From: Intrasporangium oryzae NRRL B-24470 | GTDB lineage: Bacteria; Actinomycetota; Actinomycetes; Actinomycetales; Dermatophilaceae | Reading direction: 5' to 3' | Assembly (NCBI RefSeq): GCF_000576595.1 | Contig: NZ_AWSA01000005.1 | Coordinates: forward strand, 1-64,000 | DNA length: 64,000 nt | In this document: positions 48,725 to 58,752 of the stretch, piece after piece | How positions within the stretch are numbered: position 1 is the stretch's first letter | Layout of the letters: every line of letters begins with the position of its first letter | Translations under genes and position numbers: made by a program | The notes under the pieces: model-generated | Database searches by the model: none | Seen by the model: the letters and a program-made list of their open reading frames with translations, nothing else | Told to the model about the DNA's origin: nothing

Positions 48725-49144
48725 ATGTTGATTCCCCGCCGAGTCAAGCACCGCAAGCAGCACCACCCGGACCGTCACGGTGCTGCCAAGGGTGGCACGA
48801 AGATCGCCTTTGGTGAGTACGGCATCCAGGCTCTCGAGCCGGCCTACGTGACCAACCGCCAGATCGAGTCCGCGCGTATCGCGATGACCCGCTACATCAA
48901 GCGTGGTGGAAAGGTCTGGATCAACATCTACCCGGACCGTCCCCTCACGAAGAAGCCCGCCGAGACCCGCATGGGTTCCGGTAAGGGTTCCCCCGAGTGG
49001 TGGATCGCCAACGTCAAGCCGGGCCGCGTCATGTTCGAGCTCTCGGGCGTGTCCGAGCCGGTTGCGCGTGAGGCCATGCGTCTCGCGATGCACAAGCTCC
49101 CCATGAAGTGCCGCTTCGTTCAGCGTGAGGGTGGTGACATCTGA
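48725..49144 (+). CDS. rplP: 50S ribosomal protein L16
   Basis: L16 shapes the A-site tRNA binding region of the 50S. The 139-residue product begins [20 protein letters not shown] and has [20 protein letters not shown] and [20 protein letters not shown]. Two bases separate it from rpsC. The stop overlaps rpmC (TGATG). Confidence 0.97.
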   Translation: MLIPRRVKHRKQHHPDRHGAAKGGTKIAFGEYGIQALEPAYVTNRQIESARIAMTRYIKRGGKVWINIYPDRPLTKKPAETRMGSGKGSPEWWIANVKPGRVMFELSGVSEPVAREAMRLAMHKLPMKCRFVQREGGDI

Positions 49145-49521
49145 TGGCAGTTGGAACCAAGGACCTGGCTCCCGAGCAGCTGCGTGGTCTCGACGACACG
49201 AAGCTCGCCGACGAGCTGAAGAAGGCCAAGGAAGAGCTGTTCAACCTGCGTTTCCAGTCGGCCACCGGCCAGCTGGACAACCACGGCCGCCTGCGCGCGG
49301 TCAAGAAGGACATCGCGCGCATCTACACCGAGATGCGCGAGCGCGAGCTCGGCATCGGCTCGGCCCCCAAGGCGCCGGTGGCTCCGAAGGCGGACGCCAA
49401 GGCCGACAAGAAGGCCGAGAAGGACGCCGAGAAGGACGCCGAGAAGGCGGTCAAGGCCGAGAAGAAGGCCAAGAAGGCTGACAAGGCTGACAAGGCCGAG
49501 GCCGAGGAGGCCCAGGCATGA
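49144..49521 (+). CDS. rpmC: 50S ribosomal protein L29 with a Lys/Ala-rich C-terminal tail
   Basis: L29 lies by the tunnel exit next to L23. The first 75 residues are an ordinary L29 ([20 protein letters not shown], then [19 protein letters not shown] and [17 protein letters not shown]). After them comes about 45 residues of Lys, Ala, Glu and Asp ([20 protein letters not shown]), nearly doubling the length. Such tails resemble histone H1-like repeats. The gene overlaps rplP at its start and rpsQ at its end. Confidence 0.94.
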   Translation: MAVGTKDLAPEQLRGLDDTKLADELKKAKEELFNLRFQSATGQLDNHGRLRAVKKDIARIYTEMRERELGIGSAPKAPVAPKADAKADKKAEKDAEKDAEKAVKAEKKAKKADKADKAEAEEAQA

Positions 49522-49814
49522 GCGACAAGAAGGACACCGTGACCGCGGACAGCACCGCCAGCGAGCGCAACTACCGCAAGACGCGTCAGGGCTACGTCGT
49601 CAGCGACAAGATGGACAAGACCGTCGTCGTCGAGGTCGAGGACCGCGTCAAGCACGCCCTCTACAGCAAGGTCATCCGTCGCACGAGCAAGGTCAAGGCG
49701 CACGACGAGAAGAACGAGGCCGGCATCGGCGACCGCGTGCTCATCATGGAGACGCGTCCGCTCTCCGCGACGAAGCACTGGCGTGTCGTCGAGATCCTCG
49801 AGAAGGCCAAGTAA
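49518..49814 (+). CDS. rpsQ: 30S ribosomal protein S17
   Basis: S17 binds 16S rRNA helices 7 and 11. The 98-residue product has an extra N-terminal segment of about 18 residues ([20 protein letters not shown]) before the core [20 protein letters not shown]. It continues with [20 protein letters not shown] and ends in [12 protein letters not shown]. The ATG overlaps the rpmC stop by four bases. It ends the S10 operon proper; rplN follows after 75 bases. Confidence 0.95.
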   Translation: MSDKKDTVTADSTASERNYRKTRQGYVVSDKMDKTVVVEVEDRVKHALYSKVIRRTSKVKAHDEKNEAGIGDRVLIMETRPLSATKHWRVVEILEKAK

Positions 49815-49889
49815 GCCAACCCCCATTTCCGTTCGGCCAGGCTCGTCTGGGCAACCAGTGAGAACCGGCACGACGACAGGAGTTAGACA

Positions 49890-50258
49890 GTGATTCAGCA
49901 GGAGTCGCGACTGCGCGTCGCCGACAACACCGGTGCCAAGGAACTCCTTTGCATCCGTGTTCTCGGTGGTTCGGGCCGTCGATACGCCGGCATCGGCGAC
50001 ACGATCGTCGCCACCGTCAAGGACGCCATCCCGGGCGGCAACGTCAAGAAGGGTGACGTCGTCAAGGCGGTCATCGTCCGCACGGTCAAGGAGCGTCGCC
50101 GCGCCGACGGTTCCTACATCAAGTTCGACGAGAACGCAGCGGTCATCCTCAAGAACGACGGTGACCCGCGTGGCACCCGCATCTTCGGCCCGGTGGGCCG
50201 CGAGCTGCGCGAGAAGAAGTTCATGAAGATCATCTCGCTCGCTCCGGAGGTGCTGTGA
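49890..50258 (+). CDS. rplN: 50S ribosomal protein L14
   Basis: L14 forms part of the subunit interface and the binding site for the silencing factor RsfS. The 122-residue product is standard: [34 protein letters not shown] and [20 protein letters not shown]. The GTG start at 49890 follows GACAGGAGTTAG. This is the first gene of the spc cluster. Confidence 0.97.
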   Translation: MIQQESRLRVADNTGAKELLCIRVLGGSGRRYAGIGDTIVATVKDAIPGGNVKKGDVVKAVIVRTVKERRRADGSYIKFDENAAVILKNDGDPRGTRIFGPVGRELREKKFMKIISLAPEVL

Positions 50259-50260
50259 AC

Positions 50261-50638
50261 ATGGCGAAGTCCACCAGCAAGATGAAGATCAAGAAGGGCG
50301 ACCTCGTCCAGGTCATCTCCGGCCGCAGCCAGAAGAACGGCGGCGACCGGGGCAAGCAGGGCAAGGTCATCGCGGTCTACCCGGAGACCCAGCGCGTGCT
50401 GGTCGAGGGCATCAACCGCGTCACCAAGCACATCAAGGCCGGGGCCACCGCGCGTGGCACCCGGACCGGTGGCCTGACCCACACCGAGGCTGCGATCCAC
50501 GTGAGCAACGTGGCCATCGTCGACCCGGAGTCGAAGAAGCCGACCCGCATCAAGACGCGTGTCGAGACCGTCGAGCGCGGCGGCCGCCAGAAGGCGTCCC
50601 GCGTCCGTGTCGCGGTCAAGTCGGACAAGGACCTCTGA
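50261..50638 (+). CDS. rplX: 50S ribosomal protein L24
   Basis: L24 is an assembly initiator with a KOW motif. The 125-residue product has KIKKGDLVQVISGRSQKNGG and GKQGKVIAVYPETQRVLVEG. GGAGGTG at 50246-50252 is correctly spaced for the ATG at 50261 and too close to the in-frame GTG at 50255, which overlaps the rplN stop; hence the ATG is chosen. Confidence 0.94.
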   Translation: MAKSTSKMKIKKGDLVQVISGRSQKNGGDRGKQGKVIAVYPETQRVLVEGINRVTKHIKAGATARGTRTGGLTHTEAAIHVSNVAIVDPESKKPTRIKTRVETVERGGRQKASRVRVAVKSDKDL

Positions 50639-50641
50639 GCC

Positions 50642-51211
50642 ATGACTGAAACCACCACCACGGCGGCGAAGCCGCGCCTCAAGCAGCGCTACCAGGACGA
50701 GATCAAGTCCGCGCTGCTGTCCGAGTTCAGCTACGACAACGTCATGCAGGTGCCGGGTGTCGTCAAGGTCGTCGTCAACATGGGTGTCGGCGACGCGGCC
50801 AAGGACAGCAAGCTCATCGAGGGTGCCGTCCGTGACCTCACGGCCATCACCGGCCAGAAGCCGGTCGTGACCAAGGCCCGCAAGTCCATCGCCCAGTTCA
50901 AGCTCCGTGAGGGCATGCCGATCGGCGCGCACACCACGCTCCGCGGCGACCGCATGTGGGAGTTCCTCGACCGTCTCGTGTCGATCGCCCTCCCGCGCAT
51001 CCGCGACTTCCGTGGCCTCTCGCCGAAGCAGTTCGACGGTCGGGGCAACTACACGTTCGGCCTGACCGAGCAGTCGATGTTCCACGAGATCGACCAGGAC
51101 AAGATCGACCGGGTCCGGGGCATGGACATCACCGTGGTCACCACGGCGACCAACGATGACGAGGGTCGCGCGCTGCTCAAGGCGCTCGGCTTCCCCTTCA
51201 AGGAGAACTGA
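50642..51211 (+). CDS. rplE: 50S ribosomal protein L5
   Basis: L5 binds 5S rRNA and contacts the P-site tRNA. The 189-residue protein contains [40 protein letters not shown] and [20 protein letters not shown]. Three bases separate it from rplX. Its stop is followed within one base by rpsN. Confidence 0.97.
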   Translation: MTETTTTAAKPRLKQRYQDEIKSALLSEFSYDNVMQVPGVVKVVVNMGVGDAAKDSKLIEGAVRDLTAITGQKPVVTKARKSIAQFKLREGMPIGAHTTLRGDRMWEFLDRLVSIALPRIRDFRGLSPKQFDGRGNYTFGLTEQSMFHEIDQDKIDRVRGMDITVVTTATNDDEGRALLKALGFPFKEN

Positions 51212-51212
51212 C

Positions 51213-51398
51213 ATGGCCAAGACCGCGCTGATCAACAAGGCGAACCGGAAGCCGAAGTTCAAGGTCCGTGCGTACACCCGCTGCCAGAAGTGCGGCCGTC
51301 CGCACTCGGTGTACCGCAAGTTCGGCCTGTGCCGCATCTGCCTTCGCGAGATGGCGCACGCGGGCGAGCTGCCGGGCGTGACCAAGAGCTCCTGGTAA
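51213..51398 (+). CDS. rpsN: 30S ribosomal protein S14, zinc-binding type Z
   Basis: S14 stabilises the 30S head. The 61-residue protein is the short zinc form, with Cys24, Cys27, Cys40 and Cys43 in [20 protein letters not shown]. Start and end ([27 protein letters not shown]) are typical. It is the normal partner in the spc operon; the zinc-free paralogue made on zinc limitation is not in the window. A 125-base gap with a 16-base palindrome precedes rpsH. Confidence 0.96.
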   Translation: MAKTALINKANRKPKFKVRAYTRCQKCGRPHSVYRKFGLCRICLREMAHAGELPGVTKSSW

Positions 51399-51451
51399 TC
51401 CAGTCCCAGCTCAAGACCAGACCACACACCTCTGACACCGTAGGTCGGCCA

Positions 51452-51467
51452 CAGCGGCATACCGCTG
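51452..51467. repeat. 16-base palindrome containing AGCGGCATAC in the rpsN-rpsH gap
   Basis: CAGCGG-CATA-CCGCTG is a perfect six-bp inverted repeat with a four-base centre. It lies 57 bases before rpsH. Confidence 0.7.
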
Positions 51468-51523
51468 AAAAGGGCAGCTAGCCCGAGGTCGAAACCCCGG
51501 TGAGGAAGGGCGGAGAAGCCCAA

Positions 51524-51922
51524 ATGACCATGACTGACCCGATTGCGGACATGCTGACCCGCGTCCGGAACGCCAACTCGGCGCACCACGACGTCGTCTC
51601 CATGCCGTACTCGAAGCTCAAGAAGAACATCGCCGAGATCCTCCAGGCCGAGGGCTACATCGCCTCCTGGAAGGTCGAGGAGGCGGAGGTCGGCCAGACG
51701 CTGACCATCGACCTCAAGTACGGCCCGAACCGTGAGCGCTCCATCGCCGGAGTGCGCCGCGTCTCGAAGCCGGGTCTGCGCGTCTACGCCAAGTCGACGA
51801 ACCTGCCCAAGGTTCTCGGCGGGCTCGGCGTCGCGATCCTTTCGACGTCGTCCGGCCTCCTCACGGACCGCCAGGCACACGAGAAGGGCGTGGGTGGGGA
51901 AGTCCTCGCCTACGTCTGGTAA
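51524..51922 (+). CDS. rpsH: 30S ribosomal protein S8
   Basis: S8 binds the central domain of 16S rRNA and in E. coli represses the spc operon. The 132-residue product begins [20 protein letters not shown] and ends [22 protein letters not shown], standard for actinobacteria. The ATG at 51524 follows GAGGAAGGGCGGAG; an in-frame GTG-type start eight codons upstream is within that ribosome site. Confidence 0.96.
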   Translation: MTMTDPIADMLTRVRNANSAHHDVVSMPYSKLKKNIAEILQAEGYIASWKVEEAEVGQTLTIDLKYGPNRERSIAGVRRVSKPGLRVYAKSTNLPKVLGGLGVAILSTSSGLLTDRQAHEKGVGGEVLAYVW

Positions 51923-51934
51923 GGAGACACTGAC

Positions 51935-52471
51935 ATGTCGCGTATCGGACGACTCCCTGTCTCCATCCCGTCGGGTGTGGACATCGCCATCGACGGCCAG
52001 GACGTCGTGGTCAAGGGCCCGAAGGGTGAGCTCGCCCTCACGGTTCCCGCCCCGATCACGGTCGAGAAGGGTGACGAGGCCCTCGAGGTCAAGCGCCCCA
52101 ACGACGAGCGTGACTCGCGGTCGCTCCACGGCCTGACCCGCTCGCTCATCAACAACATGGTTCTCGGTGTCACCGAGGGCTACGAGAAGAAGATGGAGAT
52201 CCACGGCACGGGTTACCGTGTCGCGGCGAAGGGCTCGGACCTCGAGTTCTCGCTCGGATACTCGCACCCGATCCTCATCCAGGCTCCCGCCGGCATCAGC
52301 TTCGCCGTCGAGAACCCGACGCGTTTCTCGGTGCAGGGCATCGACAAGCAGCTCGTCGGTGAGGTCGCGGCCAACATCCGCAAGCTGCGCAAGCCCGACC
52401 CGTACAAGGGCAAGGGCGTTCGCTACGCGGGCGAGCAGATCCGTCGCAAGGTTGGAAAGGCCGGTAAGTAA
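51935..52471 (+). CDS. rplF: 50S ribosomal protein L6
   Basis: L6 lies near the sarcin-ricin loop and factor-binding site. The 178-residue product has two related domains: [20 protein letters not shown], then [20 protein letters not shown], then [35 protein letters not shown] precedes the ATG. rplR follows within three bases. Confidence 0.97.
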   Translation: MSRIGRLPVSIPSGVDIAIDGQDVVVKGPKGELALTVPAPITVEKGDEALEVKRPNDERDSRSLHGLTRSLINNMVLGVTEGYEKKMEIHGTGYRVAAKGSDLEFSLGYSHPILIQAPAGISFAVENPTRFSVQGIDKQLVGEVAANIRKLRKPDPYKGKGVRYAGEQIRRKVGKAGK

Positions 52472-52474
52472 GCC

Positions 52475-52849
52475 ATGGCAATGATCATCAAGCGCGGCAA
52501 GAGCAAGGCTGCCGCCCGCATCCGTCGCCAGGTGCGCGGTCGCAAGAAGATCGCTGGCACCGCGGCCCGTCCCCGCCTCGTCGTGTCCCGCTCGAGCCGG
52601 CACCTCTTCGTCCAGGTCGTCGACGACACGGTCGGCAAGACCGTGGCGTCCGCCTCGACGATGGAGGCCGACCTGCGTGCGTTCGACGGTGACAAGACGG
52701 CCAAGGCCAAGAAGGTCGGCGAGCTCGTCGCCGCCCGGGCCAAGGACGCCGGTGTCGAGGCCGTCGTGTTCGACCGTGGTGGCAACAAGTACCACGGCCG
52801 CGTCGCGGCGATCGCCGAGGGTGCCCGTGAAGGTGGGCTGTCCCTGTGA
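52475..52849 (+). CDS. rplR: 50S ribosomal protein L18
   Basis: L18 binds 5S rRNA together with L5. The 124-residue product includes [20 protein letters not shown] and the C-terminal [20 protein letters not shown]. The start ATG at 52475 follows GGAAAGGCCGG. The rpsE start is 44 bases downstream. Confidence 0.96.
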   Translation: MAMIIKRGKSKAAARIRRQVRGRKKIAGTAARPRLVVSRSSRHLFVQVVDDTVGKTVASASTMEADLRAFDGDKTAKAKKVGELVAARAKDAGVEAVVFDRGGNKYHGRVAAIAEGAREGGLSL

Positions 52850-52892
52850 GCAAGCACATCGTGAAGGCAATTGTTGAGATGAGGAACATCTG

Positions 52893-53561
52893 ATGCCCGG
52901 ACAGCAGCGTCGAGGCACCGGCCCCGCCGGTGAGCGCGGCGGCGAGCGCGGCGACCGCAACGAGCGTCAGGACCGCCGCGGCGGTCGTGACAACCGCGAC
53001 AGCCGTGACGCCGAGAAGAACCAGTACGTCGAGCGCGTCGTGACGATCAACCGCGTCGCCAAGGTCGTCAAGGGTGGTCGTCGCTTCAGCTTCACCGCTC
53101 TCGTCGTCGTCGGCGACGGTGACGGCACCGTGGGCATCGGCTACGGCAAGGCCAAGGAAGTTCCCGCGGCCATCGCCAAGGGCGTCGAGGAGGCCAAGAA
53201 GGGCTTCTTCAAGGTCCCGCGCATCCAGGGCACGATCCCGCACCCCGTCCAGGGTGAGGCGGCCGCTGGTGTCGTCATGCTCCGTCCCGCCGCTCCCGGT
53301 ACCGGTGTCATCGCCGGTGGCCCGGTCCGTGCGGTCCTCGAGTGCGCCGGCATCCACGACGTCCTCAGCAAGTCGCTGGGCTCGGACAACGCCATCAACA
53401 TCGTGCACGCGACGGCGCAGGCCCTGCGTGAGCTGGAGCGTCCCGAGTCCGTCGCGGCCCGCCGCGGCAAGACCCTCGAGGAGGTGGCCCCGGCCGCCAT
53501 GCTCAAGGCTCGCGCCGCCGGCATCGCCGAGGCCAAGGCTGCCGAGAAGGCGGGTGCGTGA
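52893..53561 (+). CDS. rpsE: 30S ribosomal protein S5
   Basis: S5 works with S3 and S4 at the mRNA entry and affects fidelity. The 222-residue protein has a hydrophilic N-terminal extension of about 45 residues ([20 protein letters not shown]), then the core [20 protein letters not shown] and [21 protein letters not shown] short C-terminal Ala/Glu/Lys tail follows. The extension is longer than in E. coli but usual in actinobacteria. Its stop overlaps rpmD. Confidence 0.96.
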   Translation: MPGQQRRGTGPAGERGGERGDRNERQDRRGGRDNRDSRDAEKNQYVERVVTINRVAKVVKGGRRFSFTALVVVGDGDGTVGIGYGKAKEVPAAIAKGVEEAKKGFFKVPRIQGTIPHPVQGEAAAGVVMLRPAAPGTGVIAGGPVRAVLECAGIHDVLSKSLGSDNAINIVHATAQALRELERPESVAARRGKTLEEVAPAAMLKARAAGIAEAKAAEKAGA

Positions 53562-53743
53562 TGGCTCGTCTCAAGGTGACCCAGATCCGTTCCGAGATCG
53601 GTGGCAAGCAGAACCAGCGTGAGACGCTGCGCAGCCTCGGTCTGAAGCGCATTGGCGACGTCGTCGTCAAGGAGGACCGTCCCGAGATCCGCGGGATGGT
53701 CAAGACGGTCACGCACCTCGTGGCCGTCGAGGAGGTTGACTGA
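53561..53743 (+). CDS. rpmD: 50S ribosomal protein L30
   Basis: The 60-residue protein has the single ferredoxin-like L30 fold: [20 protein letters not shown] and [20 protein letters not shown]. The ATG at 53561 overlaps the rpsE stop (TGATG); a GTG one codon earlier is possible. rplO follows two bases later. Confidence 0.95.
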   Translation: MARLKVTQIRSEIGGKQNQRETLRSLGLKRIGDVVVKEDRPEIRGMVKTVTHLVAVEEVD

Positions 53744-53745
53744 CC

Positions 53746-54228
53746 ATGGCTGACAACGCCAAGAAGTCGGGCGAGTCCGCCCTCAAGGTCCACCACCTGC
53801 GTCCTGCCCCCGGTGCCAAGACCGCCAAGACCCGCGTCGGTCGTGGTGAGGGCTCCAAGGGCAAGACCGCCGGTCGCGGCACCAAGGGCACGAAGGCCCG
53901 TTACCAGGTCCCGGAGCGTTTCGAGGGCGGCTCGATGCCGATGCACATGCGCCTCCCGAAGCTCCGTGGCTTCAAGAACCCGTTCCGCACCGAGTACCAG
54001 GTCGTGAACCTGGACCGCCTGCAGGTCCTCTTCCCCGAGGGTGGCCAGGTCTCGGTCGAGGACCTCGTCGCCAAGGGTGCCGTCCGTGACGGCCACCCGG
54101 TGAAGGTCCTCGGCACGGGTGAGATCTCCGTCAAGGTCGAGGTCGAGGCGCACAAGTTCTCGGCTTCCGCCAAGGAGAAGATCGAGGCCGCCGGCGGCTC
54201 GGTCAAGGCACTCGCCGACGGCGAGTGA
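53746..54228 (+). CDS. rplO: 50S ribosomal protein L15
   Basis: L15 is an assembly protein that threads into the 50S core. The 160-residue product has [20 protein letters not shown], the basic glycine-rich [20 protein letters not shown] and [20 protein letters not shown]. It ends the run of ribosomal genes. A long-range hairpin and a possible promoter lie before secY. Confidence 0.96.
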   Translation: MADNAKKSGESALKVHHLRPAPGAKTAKTRVGRGEGSKGKTAGRGTKGTKARYQVPERFEGGSMPMHMRLPKLRGFKNPFRTEYQVVNLDRLQVLFPEGGQVSVEDLVAKGAVRDGHPVKVLGTGEISVKVEVEAHKFSASAKEKIEAAGGSVKALADGE

Positions 54229-54249
54229 CGACACCACACATCGTGTGAG

Positions 54250-54321
54250 ACAGCGCCCCGGGCGCCCAGCCCGCGGCCGACGAGATGTCGGCGATCGCGG
54301 ACGGGATGCTCGGGGCGCTGT
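54250..54321 (+). promoter_or_regulatory. long-range stem (attenuator-like) between rplO and secY
   Basis: ACAGCGCCCCG (54250-54260) pairs exactly with 54311-54321 across a 50-base loop that has smaller pairings of its own. It may terminate some transcripts before secY. Confidence 0.45.
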
Positions 54322-54331
54322 GTCTGTGCGT

Positions 54332-54337
54332 TAACCT
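54332..54337 (+). promoter_or_regulatory. possible -10 box upstream of secY
   Basis: TAACCT fits TAnnnT and comes just after the long stem. The -35 is unclear. A start near 54344 would give a leader of about 50 bases carrying the secY ribosome site. Confidence 0.35.
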
Positions 54338-54393
54338 TCCACGGATTGCTTGACTTGACCCCGCGCCCACCGGCGCGGCCCCAGGAGGACCCA

Positions 54394-55719
54394 GTGCTCG
54401 CCGCTTTCGCTCGCGCGTTCCGTACCCCGGACCTGCGCCAGAAGCTGCTCTTCACCCTCGGCATCATCGCGCTGTTCCGGCTCGGTTCCCACGTCCCCGT
54501 CCCGGGCGTGAGCTACCAGCTGGTGCAGAACTGCCTCAAGGCCACCAAGGCGACAGGCGGGAGCGACCAGAGCGGGTTCCTCAACCTGGCCAACCTCTTC
54601 AGCGGCGGCGCGCTGCTCCAGCTGTCGGTCTTCGCGCTCGGGATCATGCCGTACATCACGGCGAGCATCATCATCCAGCTCCTGACGGTCGTCATCCCGC
54701 GCTTCGAGGCGCTCAAGGAGGAGGGCCAGTCGGGGCAGACGAAGCTGACCCAGTACACCCGCTACCTGACGATCGGCCTCGCGATCCTCCAGTCGGCGAC
54801 GCTCGTGACCTTCGCGCGCAACCCCTCCACTCTTTTCGGCGCCGGCTGCGACACGATCATGACCGACCAGTCGACGGTCACGATCCTCATCATGGTCCTG
54901 ACGATGACGGCCGGAACCGGCCTCATCATGTGGTTCGGCGAGCTCGTCACCGACCGCGGCATCGGCAACGGCATGTCGCTCATGATCTTCACCTCGATCG
55001 CCGCCGGCTTCCCCGCCTCGCTCTGGTCGATCAAGGAGAACAAGGGCTGGGGCACGTTCCTCGGCATCCTCATCATGGGGATCTTCGTCATCGCGGCCGT
55101 CGTCTTCGTCGAGCAGTCGCAGCGCCGCATCCCGGTCCAGTACGCCAAGCGCATGGTCGGTCGCCGGATGTACGGCGGCACGTCGACCTACATCCCGCTC
55201 AAGGTCAACATGGCCGGTGTCATCCCGGTCATCTTCGCCTCGTCGCTCCTCGCGCTGCCCGGCCTCATCGCCCAGTTCAACACGAAGGCCGACGGCACCG
55301 GTCCGGGGTGGGCCCAGTGGGTACGCGACAACCTCGTGCGCGGCGACCACCCGATCTACATGCTCCTCTACGTCGGGCTCATCCTCTTCTTCACGTTCTT
55401 CTACGTGTCGATCACGTTCAACCCGACCGAGGTCGCCGACAACATGAAGAAGTACGGCGGCTTCATCCCAGGTATCCGCGCCGGGCGACCCACGGCCGAG
55501 TACCTCAGCTACGTCCTCAACCGGATCACCGTTCCGGGTGCCCTCTATCTCGCCCTGATCTCCTTGATCCCCCTCATCGCGCTCGTCCTCGTCGGCGCGA
55601 ACCAGAACTTCCCGTTCGGGGGTACCTCGATCCTCATCGTCGTCGGCGTGGGTCTCGAGACGGTCAAGCAGATCGAGGCGCAGCTCCAGCAGCGCCACTA
55701 CGAAGGGTTCCTCCGCTGA
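54394..55719 (+). CDS. secY: preprotein translocase subunit SecY
   Basis: SecY forms the protein-conducting channel with SecE. The 441-residue protein has ten transmembrane helices; [20 protein letters not shown] opens it, [20 protein letters not shown] covers TM2, and the cytosolic loop [20 protein letters not shown] precedes TM7. GTG at 54394 follows a strong AGGAGGA and gives the family start [13 protein letters not shown]; a TTG at 54346 in frame is rejected. adk overlaps at the stop (TGATG). Confidence 0.96.
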   Translation: MLAAFARAFRTPDLRQKLLFTLGIIALFRLGSHVPVPGVSYQLVQNCLKATKATGGSDQSGFLNLANLFSGGALLQLSVFALGIMPYITASIIIQLLTVVIPRFEALKEEGQSGQTKLTQYTRYLTIGLAILQSATLVTFARNPSTLFGAGCDTIMTDQSTVTILIMVLTMTAGTGLIMWFGELVTDRGIGNGMSLMIFTSIAAGFPASLWSIKENKGWGTFLGILIMGIFVIAAVVFVEQSQRRIPVQYAKRMVGRRMYGGTSTYIPLKVNMAGVIPVIFASSLLALPGLIAQFNTKADGTGPGWAQWVRDNLVRGDHPIYMLLYVGLILFFTFFYVSITFNPTEVADNMKKYGGFIPGIRAGRPTAEYLSYVLNRITVPGALYLALISLIPLIALVLVGANQNFPFGGTSILIVVGVGLETVKQIEAQLQQRHYEGFLR

Positions 55720-56288
55720 TGCGACTGATCATCCTCGGGCCTCCCGGTGCCGGAAAGGGCACGCAGGCCGCCCGGATCGCCGAGCGCCTCGCCATCCCGG
55801 CCATCTCGACCGGGGACATCTTCCGGTCCAACATCAAGAACCAGACCGAGCTCGGCCGGAAGGTCGAGGCGATCCTCGCCTCCGGCGGCTACGTCCCCGA
55901 CGAGGTCACCAACGAGATCGTCGCCGACCGCCTCACGTGGGACGACGCCGTCAACGGCTTCCTCCTCGACGGCTACCCGCGCACGGCCGGTCAGGTCGAC
56001 GCGCTCGACACGATGCTCGAGGACCACGGCCACCAGCTCGACGCCGTCCTCGAGCTGACCGTCGACGAGGACGCCGTCGTCGCGCGCCTGCTCAAGCGCG
56101 CCGAGACCGAGGGTCGCGCCGACGACACCGAGGACGTCATCCGCGAGCGCCAGGCGATCTACCGCCGCGAGACTGCCCCGCTCGCCGCCCACTACGAACA
56201 GGCCGGCCTGCTCGTCCAGGTCGACGGCATGGGCGAGGTCGACGAGGTCACCGAGCGCATCCTCGCCGCCCTCCCGCAGCACGCGTGA
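55719..56288 (+). CDS. adk: adenylate kinase
   Basis: Adenylate kinase interconverts ATP plus AMP and two ADP. The 189-residue protein has the P-loop [10 protein letters not shown] at 7-16, [10 protein letters not shown] for AMP binding and [16 protein letters not shown]. It is the short form without the zinc-binding LID insertion. Translation is coupled to secY by the one-base overlap, the standard spc-operon order. Confidence 0.96.
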   Translation: MRLIILGPPGAGKGTQAARIAERLAIPAISTGDIFRSNIKNQTELGRKVEAILASGGYVPDEVTNEIVADRLTWDDAVNGFLLDGYPRTAGQVDALDTMLEDHGHQLDAVLELTVDEDAVVARLLKRAETEGRADDTEDVIRERQAIYRRETAPLAAHYEQAGLLVQVDGMGEVDEVTERILAALPQHA

Positions 56289-56331
56289 CCGGCGCCTGAC
56301 GCCAGATCCGACCCAGACAGGACCGCACCCC

Positions 56332-57174
56332 ATGTTCGGACGCCGAAAGCTCCAGGGCCGCACCGACGAGCAGCTCCTCCTCATGCGTGAGGCGGGGCTG
56401 CTCGTCGGGCGCACCCTCGAGCTGCTCCGCGGGGCGGTGCGCCCGGGAGTCACGACGCTCGAGCTCGACCGCCTCGCCGAGGACTTCATCCGCAGCCACG
56501 GCGGGGTCCCCAACTTCCAGCTCGTCCCGGGCTACCACCACACGCTCTGCACGAGCGTCAACGACCAGGTCGTGCACGGCATCCCCGGCCCGCGGGTCCT
56601 CGAGGCGGGAGACCTCATCTCGGTCGACTGCGGCGCCGAGGTCAAGGGCTGGAACGGCGACGCGGCCTTCTCGATGGTCGTCGGTGGTCCCGAGGCCGCG
56701 CGCCAGGACGACCTCGACCTCGTCGCGGCGACCGAGACGAGCCTCTACGCAGGTATTGCGGCCATGCAGGTCGGTGGCCGGCTCTATGCCGTGGGCGACG
56801 CGGTCGAGGCGAGCATCGAGGCGGCCGCCGAGCGGGACGGCCGCGTCTACGGCGTGATCGACGAGTACGTCGGGCACGGCATCGGCGAGCAGATGCACAT
56901 GGACCCGCAGATCCCCAACTACGCGGTCCGCGAGACCGGGCCCAAGCTCGTGGCGGGCTTCACCGGCGCGATCGAGCCGATGGTGACGCTCGGCACGACC
57001 GAGACCCGGATCCTCGACGACGACTGGACCGTCGTCACGACGGACGGGTCGCGGGCGTGCCACTGGGAGCACTCCGTCGCCGTCCGCGAGGAGGGTCTCT
57101 GGATCCTCACGGCCGTTGACGGCGGGGAGGCTGCGCTGGCAGCCGTCGGAGCGGCATACGCCCCGCTCTCCTGA
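56332..57174 (+). CDS. map: methionine aminopeptidase, type I
   Basis: Map removes the initiator methionine. The 280-residue pita-bread enzyme has the five metal ligands Asp99, Asp110, His182, Glu215 and Glu246 (in SVDCGAEVKGWNGDAAF, GHGIG, AIEPM and WEHSVAV) plus His82. ATG at 56332 is 43 bases after adk. The usual following genes infA, rpmJ, rpsM, rpsK, rpsD, rpoA and rplQ are not found in the remaining window. Ala276 is encoded by GCA inside an AGCGGCATAC word near the end. Confidence 0.95.
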   Translation: MFGRRKLQGRTDEQLLLMREAGLLVGRTLELLRGAVRPGVTTLELDRLAEDFIRSHGGVPNFQLVPGYHHTLCTSVNDQVVHGIPGPRVLEAGDLISVDCGAEVKGWNGDAAFSMVVGGPEAARQDDLDLVAATETSLYAGIAAMQVGGRLYAVGDAVEASIEAAAERDGRVYGVIDEYVGHGIGEQMHMDPQIPNYAVRETGPKLVAGFTGAIEPMVTLGTTETRILDDDWTVVTTDGSRACHWEHSVAVREEGLWILTAVDGGEAALAAVGAAYAPLS

Positions 57175-57224
57175 GCCACGCTCCCTCGGTGCGGCGCTCC
57201 GTTCCACGACGAGACGCGAGCGCG

Positions 57225-57230
57225 TAACGT
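57225..57230 (+). promoter_or_regulatory. -10 box of a leaderless promoter
   Basis: TAACGT lies seven bases before the GTG at 57238 of the serine hydrolase gene, with no Shine-Dalgarno between. Confidence 0.4.
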
Positions 57231-57237
57231 CGCGAGG

Positions 57238-58674
57238 GTGACCCTTCCCCGAAGCACCCCGAGCGCCCAGGGCGTCGACCCCGCGGGTCTGCTCGCCTTC
57301 CTCGACAGCGCCCGGGCGCACGACCTCGGCTTCCACAGCCTCATGGTGGCCCGCCACGGACGCGTCATCGCCGAGGGATGGTGGAGCCCGTATGCCGCTC
57401 ACCGCCCGTCGCTCGTCTACTCCCTCTCGAAGACGCTGACCGCAACGGCGGTCGCCCTCCTCTCGCAGGAAGGTCTCCTCACGCTCGATGACCTCGTCCT
57501 CGACCACCTCCCCGAGATCGACCGCTCGACCGTGGACCCGCGCTGGCGCCGGGTGCGCATCCGGCACTGCCTCTCGATGACGATCGGCCACGAGACCGAC
57601 GCGTGGGACCGGGTCTTCGAGGGCCATCCGGATGCCGTCGAGCCGGGGACGGACTGGGTGCCGTGGGTCTTCGCGGTCGCTCCGACGACCGAGCCGGGAA
57701 CGGTCTTCGCCTACAACCAGGTGGCCACCTACCTCCTGTCGGTCGTTGTCGGCCGGGTCGCCGGCGGGGGACTGCGCGGGGTGCTCCGGACGCGACTCCT
57801 CCCGGCCCTCTCCCTGCCGGACGGCGGGGAGCTGCTCTGGCACACCGACCTGCTCGGCCGTGAGCTCGGCTTCAGCGGGGCCCATGTCGGCACCGAGACG
57901 ATCCTGTCCCTGGCCCAGCTGTACCTCGACCGCGGGCTGTGGCAGGGCCGCCGCATCCTGTCCGAGGCGTGGGTCGACGAGGCCACCGTGGCCTTCGGGC
58001 CGGACAACCGCGACCCGGCGAGCGACCCCGACTGGCGGCGCGGCTACGGCTACTCCTTCTGGATGCAGGCCGTCGGCTACCGCGGCGACGGCGCCTTCGG
58101 CCAGTTCCTCGTCGTCCTGCCCGAGCAGGACGTCGCAATCGCCATCACGAGCGAGCAGCCCCGGATGCAGGAGACCCTCGACGCGCTCTGGGAGCACGTC
58201 GTGCCCGCCGTCGGCCGCATCGGGAACCCGACGCTCGACGACGAGCTCGCGGAGCGCCTCGGCTCGCTCGGCTTCGAGCCGCTGGAGGGTCCGGCTCTCG
58301 GGCCCGACTACGCCGAGTTCAAGCGGTCGGGATCCTCCGACTTCTCGACGCCCTACACCGCGGTCTCGGTGACGCGGGAGGGCACCGGTCACGTCGTCGG
58401 TCTCGTCCGCGACGGCGAGCACCTCTCCTTCCGCACCGGGCCGGGTGAGTGGGTCGAGTCGGCGATCCTCGCCCGCGGCTGGCGGCTGCCCGTCGTGGCG
58501 AGCGGCGGCTGGGTCGACGAGGACACGTTCCGAGCAGAGGCCCGGATCATCGACACGCCGCACACCTTCCGCGTCGAGGCCCGCCTCCGGAGCGGTGACG
58601 CCGACCTGGTGTGGCGCTTTGTCCCCCTCATGGGCCCCGACCCGCTCGCGCTCTGCGTACGCCCGGCCGGGTGA
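57238..58674 (+). CDS. serine hydrolase, class C beta-lactamase-like
   Basis: The 478-residue protein has the beta-lactamase-like core: SLSK at 62-65 with Ser62 as nucleophile, FAYNQVATYLL near 157-167 at the YxN position, and GDGAFGQFLVVLPEQDVAIAI as the late strand. A C-terminal domain of about 130 residues follows (from DELAERLGSLGFEPLEG), as in some esterases or D-aminopeptidases. No signal peptide is visible. The role and substrate are unknown. A second, only distantly similar member lies at 38.8 kb. Confidence 0.85.
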   Translation: MTLPRSTPSAQGVDPAGLLAFLDSARAHDLGFHSLMVARHGRVIAEGWWSPYAAHRPSLVYSLSKTLTATAVALLSQEGLLTLDDLVLDHLPEIDRSTVDPRWRRVRIRHCLSMTIGHETDAWDRVFEGHPDAVEPGTDWVPWVFAVAPTTEPGTVFAYNQVATYLLSVVVGRVAGGGLRGVLRTRLLPALSLPDGGELLWHTDLLGRELGFSGAHVGTETILSLAQLYLDRGLWQGRRILSEAWVDEATVAFGPDNRDPASDPDWRRGYGYSFWMQAVGYRGDGAFGQFLVVLPEQDVAIAITSEQPRMQETLDALWEHVVPAVGRIGNPTLDDELAERLGSLGFEPLEGPALGPDYAEFKRSGSSDFSTPYTAVSVTREGTGHVVGLVRDGEHLSFRTGPGEWVESAILARGWRLPVVASGGWVDEDTFRAEARIIDTPHTFRVEARLRSGDADLVWRFVPLMGPDPLALCVRPAG

Positions 58675-58752
58675 GGAGGGCGCGCTGTCGGTGGTCGGGG
58701 TGAGAATGGACGATGGCCGACAGACTCGGCCAGGCACGCGCCCTCGCGACGG

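Noticed and set aside
50114-52960. A 948-codon frame opposite rplN to rplR
   Set aside because: It spans several well-defined ribosomal genes and their stops; codon-bias artefact.
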